Source: Camarhynchus parvulus (lineage: Eukaryota > Chordata > Aves > Passeriformes > Thraupidae). From it: a DNA stretch of 64,000 nt. The notes below the pieces were generated by a model. That model did no database searches, was not told where the DNA came from, and saw only the letters and a program-made list of their open reading frames with translations. Below are positions 59,526 to 64,000 of the stretch, one piece after another (the stretch's first letter is position 1; each line of letters starts with the position of its first letter). The position numbers were made by a program, and so were the translations under genes. Where the stretch lies: contig NC_044581.1 of NCBI RefSeq assembly GCF_901933205.1, forward strand, positions 15,035,501-15,099,500, in the 5' to 3' direction.

Positions 59526-62500
59526 GCCTGGCACCAACCAGTGTCACAAACTGACACAGCTGCAGGGCAAAACTGGCCCCTGAGGGATTGTCCTGCTGCT
59601 TGGATGGCTGTGCTGCTGCATCCTGGCTCCAAAGAGAGATTGAGCTTCCACTACCTTTGTCTCCCAGTGGTGCTGTCTCACCTCATGAGACAGGCTTTTA
59701 AAAGTCTGAACAACCAACTTAAAAGGGTTAAAACACATTTAACCTGCTGTCTTCCAGAAGAGAAACCCTGGAAAATCCTTGTCCCTGGGGCAAACCATCT
59801 CACACATGACAAACTGCTTGTCCACCTCCTGCCTGGTCCCAGGAGAAGGCCAGACACCCAGACACCACAGCCCTGAGCCCTCTCACATACCTATGGCTGC
59901 ATTGTGCAGCCCATTTTGTGAACAAAGTCAAGCCCTAAAGGGGAAATGTTGCCAGGGGTGCTGCCCAGGGTGCCAGGGAACCCCTGAGCTGTGGATAACA
60001 AAGTCTGCAGGTACCAGTGCCCAAACCTGCAATAGGATGGTTGGTGTTACCAAGCTGAGCAAGCTCTGACAATGGCTGGATGACTTACCAGGGCCATGTC
60101 TTTGTCTGTCATCTGCCCCAAGCACAGACAGTTATTTACTTTTCCCTGGAGGTGCTGGAGACCTGGCCAGCTGCATGAAAGCCATGGACAAAGGCAAATG
60201 CAGTACAGAACTGACAAATTGGTTAACTCCTACCACAGAAGCAAACCGGAAATGGAAAATGCTATATTGGAGCATAGGATGGTGTAAGGGACAGGAATTA
60301 AGGTGAGAGGAGGATGATTTTTGTTGCCAAAGGGTTTGGTTTGTCTCAGAGGAAGGCATCCAGGATCCCTTCCTTTGGGATTTGATTTTTTTTTCACAAT
60401 GTCACTAGGACACATTTTCCTGGAGACCGACAGCGTTAAAAAAATTATAGGTTTTCACTCTATGAAAAGGAAGTAATCATTTGCCACAGACCTTTTACTG
60501 GATATTATCTCATGAGTCATGACCCATATCAAGAGAGCAGCCGTTTGAGCCTGACTTGAAGAGCGAGTGGTTGGTAATGTTCCCCATATATTCCTGCAGG
60601 TAACAAGTGATATTTAACTGAGAGGGCCTGCATAACTTGGCTTGCTGGCCCTTTTAACTCAAGCAACTGCCTGAGAGTGAATGACAGACTAGAGAGATTG
60701 TGTTGAAAACAAACAGAAAGAGAAATCAAATAAAAAGTATCTGTGTGGGTTGTTTTATTGTGGAAGTGAATGACAGCATTAGGATTTAGACCTCCTAGTT
60801 TAACACATCCTGCCTTCCCTAGTTTAATAACTATACACACAACTAAAAGACAGCATATAAAAACATGTAGCGATTTAGTGGATCAGGGTTGCTGTATTTG
60901 GATTATCAGGGCATTTAGGGGAAAAAAAAAAAAGAAAGACCACACAGGGAGACAGCGCAAAGAGCCTCTCCACAACCATCTGCCACAACATCACGTAGCT
61001 CTGTAAACTGACAGACACTCCTTTAGCAGGGCCCAGGCACGTCAGATGAATCAATCAATCAAAAAAATTCTTATGAAACTTAATCACGGAGGGTCGTGTT
61101 AGGGAGTGGGGAACAGATTAAATTACCACGGTATTAGATACGGGAAATGATTTCTGTCAAAACCATCTTTACTGCAATTATAATATGTTAATTATGTATT
61201 TCATTAAGTAAGTGGATTAGAGTCTGCACAGATGAAATCACGCTGAAGGCTTTGAATCATTTGCTGAGCGGTGTGGGAGGACTGGTGTGAATGGAACTCA
61301 GTTAATTTTGAAAACTTTCACATGCTAAACATGTCCCCCCCCTCCAAGTGCAGGAAATAAATGCCTCCCAGATTGTTGTGTAAAACATCCAAAGACCACA
61401 TTAATTTTAGTGATGTAATCAGATCATGGCTGATGTGGTCCAGGAGCTTGTCAAAGATGCCATAAATGTGTTCGTGTATAACGAAGCTGCACTGCTCCAG
61501 CCACTGGAGGAAGATAACTTGCACAGGAGACCAGATTTCTTTTTGTCTGTGCTCCAGAACAGAGCAGTGCACAGCACAGAAGGGAATCACAGCCCCCCCT
61601 TATTTTAGGCACTCTATAGTCATGTATGCAGCTGCCAGCACAGGCTGACTGCTACATTTAGTCTGCAAACACACTGGAGCAGCACAGCTCTGCAGCACCC
61701 TGCATCTTTTGTGCTCCTGCCTATTTCTCATTCGACGGCAAAGAGGTACTGGTTTCATAGGAAAGGGCTACTTAATGATGTATGAGCAGTAGCCCTGGTG
61801 TGCCAATAACTTGCCATGTGTGTCTGAAGGGACTCATGCTGGGTGACAGCCACCGGTGTCAGTAGAACCAAGCTGATTTACACCATGGGAGGATCTGGCC
61901 CAACATGGTAATCTTTATATTTTTCAGAACAGATTATTGATGTCTGTAGGTACAGCAAGAAACCACCTGCAGAAGCTGTGTGCAAACCTTTACATATTTT
62001 GAATTCTGAGTGAAAGAGAAGGAGAAGTATTTCTGTCTCAGTAGCTGGATGTTCCTCGTGCATTTAACGCTGTGCTCTTGACACAGAAAAGAGCAGGAAA
62101 TAAGGGAAGATCATGGTAACTATTGTTCTCCTCACTCCCCAATAAATTAAAAGGCTCATTTTAGAGGTTTATCTTGGAAAGGAAAATTAATGAATAAATA
62201 AAAATAAATGTGTCAAGCTATAATTAACAAAAAGAATTGGGCATCTTGTCATGGGATTGTACTCTTAGCAGTAGGTAACCTTCCATTCATAGGAGACTAC
62301 CCCACATATTAAAAATAAAAGGGCATTCAGTGTCACAAAGGAATAAATCTTTCAGCTCTTGCATATCCCTCTTTTCTTTGGAATAGCTTCCAGGGTAGCA
62401 GAAGGTAGTTTAAAATATATCAGAGAAAATAAGAGCAAAATAATTAATTTTAAAAAGAAGAACATATACAATATACATAAATTTGCCTCATCCCAATTAT

Positions 62501-64000
62501 TTAGTTATCAGTAATAATCACAAGGGATTTAAAAGGAGGAAAGAATCTGAGACAGCATAACACCCTGCATGGAGTGAACGTTGGTGTAAATGACTGGAAA
62601 AGGTTGGCTGATTTGATGAAAACCCAATCAGACTCTCTAGGGAGATATTACTTTCCTCATTATTCCACTGATTGGCCTTATTTCATCCGAAGAATGCAGC
62701 ACATTCTTTACAGTGCTGGCAAGCCTCTTTAACAATATCCAAGGAAAAAAAGCCCTATCACCTCTGTAATCGAAACAACAAGGAAATTAACCAGAGTCCC
62801 TTTCCTCAGGGAACTGTTACAGAACCCCCAAAATCTCCTGATGGATTGGCACAGAGAAGCTGCGAGGCAAAGGGGGTGGGATTTTTCTCAGATTTGGCAC
62901 ACAGCAAAAGCCTTTCATAAATTTGCTAAAAGCAACTAAAACAGCAGGCTCAAGCCATAACTCCTCCCTCTGCACTGGAAAAAAAAATAACGCTCGAGTT
63001 GTTTGCTTGTAGCAACCTAATCTTAACCAACAGTGACATAATTTACTAAGGGAGTTTGTTCTTCTGATACGAAATTTGTTATGCCCACATCACTGTGCGG
63101 GGCTTTAGAATAAAGCAGCAATTTCAAGTCAAGTACAAAACACACTTGTGAAATTCAGTCTGAGAACTGTGTTATCAATGGCCTCAAGCTTGCAATAACT
63201 GTTAATTAAGTGTATTTTTCATTATTCTTTAGCAAAGAAGCAAGATTTAATGATGTAAGTTAACAATAGATGATAATTTAGAGTAGTGACAATAGTTTAA
63301 TTATTCACACACATATAAAAGTTAACTTCATAACTTCTTTGTAAGAACAAGTTCATTTAAAATATTTTGAGCAGTGCATACAATTACCACATATGGTGTC
63401 TTGCCACACCATTTCTGTGGATACAAGTCAATTTGCTGCAGAATTATCTCCTTCAGCAGCAATGCAGGGAAGGAATTCTTAGCCTTAATTTTTTTGTTGC
63501 CGTTGTTGTTGTTTGGGAGGAGAACTGACTTTACTAGCAATAGATAGCAGTGGGGCCACTTGGTCAAAAACTGAGTCAGAATCCTCAAACAATGGGTCTC
63601 AATATTGCCTAAGCTATTTCCAAAGCTTCCACCAAGGCCTTTGTTGAATTACAGGAAATACTGTGGGCAGAGAAGAAAATTACAGCCTGTGATAAGCTGG
63701 AAAACGGTGCTTAAAACCTACTTGAACACCAAATTCTGAATACATTTGAGTGTCTTGAGACCATCAATATCCTAAACTAAATCTAGATTAAATGTAATGA
63801 AGAGTGCTTTCTAAGGAGAGCTTTGTTTCTGGTTTTTGAACAGAAAATCAAAGGGGATATGACTTTGACTCAAAGACTGTGAGTACCCAAGAAAATTATA
63901 ATTGTAGTGCATTTAAATATAAAATTATTCCAAAGAACCACCTATTGAGTAAGCACTAATGATTCATTCTGTTCAACCAATTCTTCTGTTACAATGCTGT
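59526..64000. other. Host DNA, no gene seen
   Basis: An A12 run lies at about 60922-60933 and three ATCA steps at about 61049-61062. The block 61010-61310 is AT-rich, unique-looking and holds TAATTA-like words. Overlapping frames on both strands at 61318-61608 have no recognisable domain. The rest is ordinary AT-rich sequence to the window end. Confidence 0.4.

Noticed and set aside
59129..59554. 141-codon plus-strand frame
   Set aside because: Much of its C-terminal part is translation of the 17-bp minisatellite and no family is recognised.

Overview
The window looks like bird nuclear DNA. It carries four 3'-end fragments of CR1 LINEs of the avian type, an avian-style class II endogenous retrovirus (ERV), and long AT-rich non-coding stretches with simple repeats. 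I see no bacterial features, tRNA or rRNA genes, CRISPR arrays or recognisable host exons. Order or species cannot be fixed from sequence alone.

Region 1 (about 1-7049) is the 3' three quarters of a provirus on the + strand. Its 5' LTR, primer-binding site and the first part of gag lie before the window. All visible reading frames are open. Gag (capsid C-terminus and one zinc knuckle) ends at a TAG that directly follows an A-AAA-AAC slippery site. A -1 shift there enters one continuous Pro-Pol frame: degenerate dUTPase-like leader, aspartic protease, reverse transcriptase, RNase H and integrase. A splice acceptor then leads into a complete env with an alpharetrovirus-like transmembrane subunit (internal fusion loop between cysteines, CX6CC motif). 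A polypurine tract and a 3' LTR with TATA-like box, polyadenylation signal and possible YY1 and CCAAT motifs follow. With no stop or frameshift in more than 6 kb, the insertion looks young. Its organisation mixes features usually kept apart: protease outside the gag frame as in betaretroviruses, a single frameshift for all of pro-pol, and an alpharetrovirus-like Env.

Region 2 (about 7050-64000) is host DNA without a convincing gene, so a gene desert or a very long intron. It holds four CR1 fragments all in + orientation (15153-15409, 39505-39690, 52629-53108, 55120-55667), a probable older CR1-like relic (about 35680-35945), two GC-rich minisatellites (16241-16384 and 59441-59525), several microsatellites and A/T runs, and two striking inverted repeats (45567-45607 and 57282-57347), the second resembling a short pre-miRNA or a miniature transposon. 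Several unique-looking AT-rich blocks could be conserved regulatory elements, but this cannot be shown without alignments.
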